64,000 nucleotides of DNA from Bradyrhizobiaceae bacterium (GTDB lineage: Bacteria > Pseudomonadota > Alphaproteobacteria > Rhizobiales > Xanthobacteraceae), in the NCBI GenBank assembly GCA_020544565.1, contig CP078014.1:3660016-3724015 (forward strand). Direction: 5' to 3'. Positions 63,962 to 64,000 of this stretch are shown here, piece after piece. Under the pieces are notes generated by a model. The model was not told the origin of the DNA and did not search any database. It was given only the letters and a program-made list of their open reading frames with translations. The position numbers and the translations under genes were made by a program. The number at the start of each line of letters is the position of its first letter. The stretch's first letter is position 1.

Positions 63962-64000
63962 CTAGTGTGGCATTCTAAGGTGCCGTTGCGGCGATGCCAC
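63962..64000. repeat. CTAG-bounded inverted repeat 3, truncated by the window end
   Basis: Starts CTAGTGTGGCATTC. GTGGCAT (63967-63973) is matched by ATGCCAC at 63994-64000, with a 20-base loop. The palindrome would be completed by ACTAG just outside the window. It shares the CTAGTGTGG terminus with repeat 1 at 9744, and both precede a minus-strand gene. Confidence 0.7.

Overview
The window is high-GC alphaproteobacterial chromosome. Several traits point to the Bradyrhizobium/Rhodopseudomonas/Nitrobacter/Afipia group (Nitrobacteraceae): a class I lysyl-tRNA synthetase, C5-pathway HemA, an F0 operon (atpI-B-E-b'-b) with no F1 genes beside it, the cox order coxB-coxA-ctaB-small ORF-ctaG-coxC, and two intergenic repeat families. 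One repeat is the 'GTCATGGCCGGG...CCCGGCATGACG' element. The other is the 'CCTCTCCC...CGGGGGAGG' double-hairpin element. Genus and species cannot be fixed from the sequence alone. There are no phage genes, transposases, rRNA genes or CRISPR arrays; this is core chromosome with repeat insertions.

Layout. 1-9.7 kb: SCO-family C-terminus, a membrane GT2 glycosyltransferase, a periplasmic solute-binding protein, lysK, ybaK, a LexA-like S24 regulator with a readable promoter/operator, DUF952-pyrD, a MATE exporter and a small membrane protein. 9.7-19 kb: the four components of the Lhr/ligase-associated DNA-damage module (ATP-dependent ligase, MBL exonuclease, DEXH helicase, PdeM phosphoesterase), split by a TPR-methyltransferase and a double-barrel outer-membrane protein. 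19-24.1 kb: TIGR02186 protein with a TauE/SafE exporter, and a very long PodJ-like polarity protein. 24.5-29.8 kb: fatty-acid beta-oxidation (acyl-CoA dehydrogenase, thiolase, FadB/J), with an intrinsic terminator inside the run. 30-35.6 kb: a beta-class GST divergent from a MarR regulator, glutamate-cysteine ligase, a PAN-domain protein, lepB-tldD. 35.7-47.4 kb: IalB, the aa3-type cytochrome c oxidase operon with assembly factors (CtaB, CtaG, SURF1), then thrC, an M16 peptidase, DUF454 and a GNAT. 47.4-51.3 kb: a lipoprotein and the F0 ATP synthase operon. 51.3-59.2 kb: a DsbA-like isomerase, an MHS transporter with a large extra loop, a CrbR/CrbS-like (SLC5-STAC-PAS-HK-REC) two-component pair and a FixJ/NarL-type regulator. 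59.3-64 kb: hemA, an MBL hydrolase, bioB, tRNA-Thr(GGT) and an NTF2-like protein.

Most genes are housekeeping and well recognised. The least ordinary DNA is non-coding. A pair of CTAG-bounded inverted repeats lies at 9744-9910, and a third starts at the right window edge. A complete double-hairpin repeat is inserted in frame inside the DNA ligase. A REP-type element appears to supply the start codon of PdeM. The best candidate for an undescribed element is the CTAG-bounded palindrome class: two members share a CTAGTGTGG terminus placed just upstream of a minus-strand gene. No wholly new protein system was identified with confidence.
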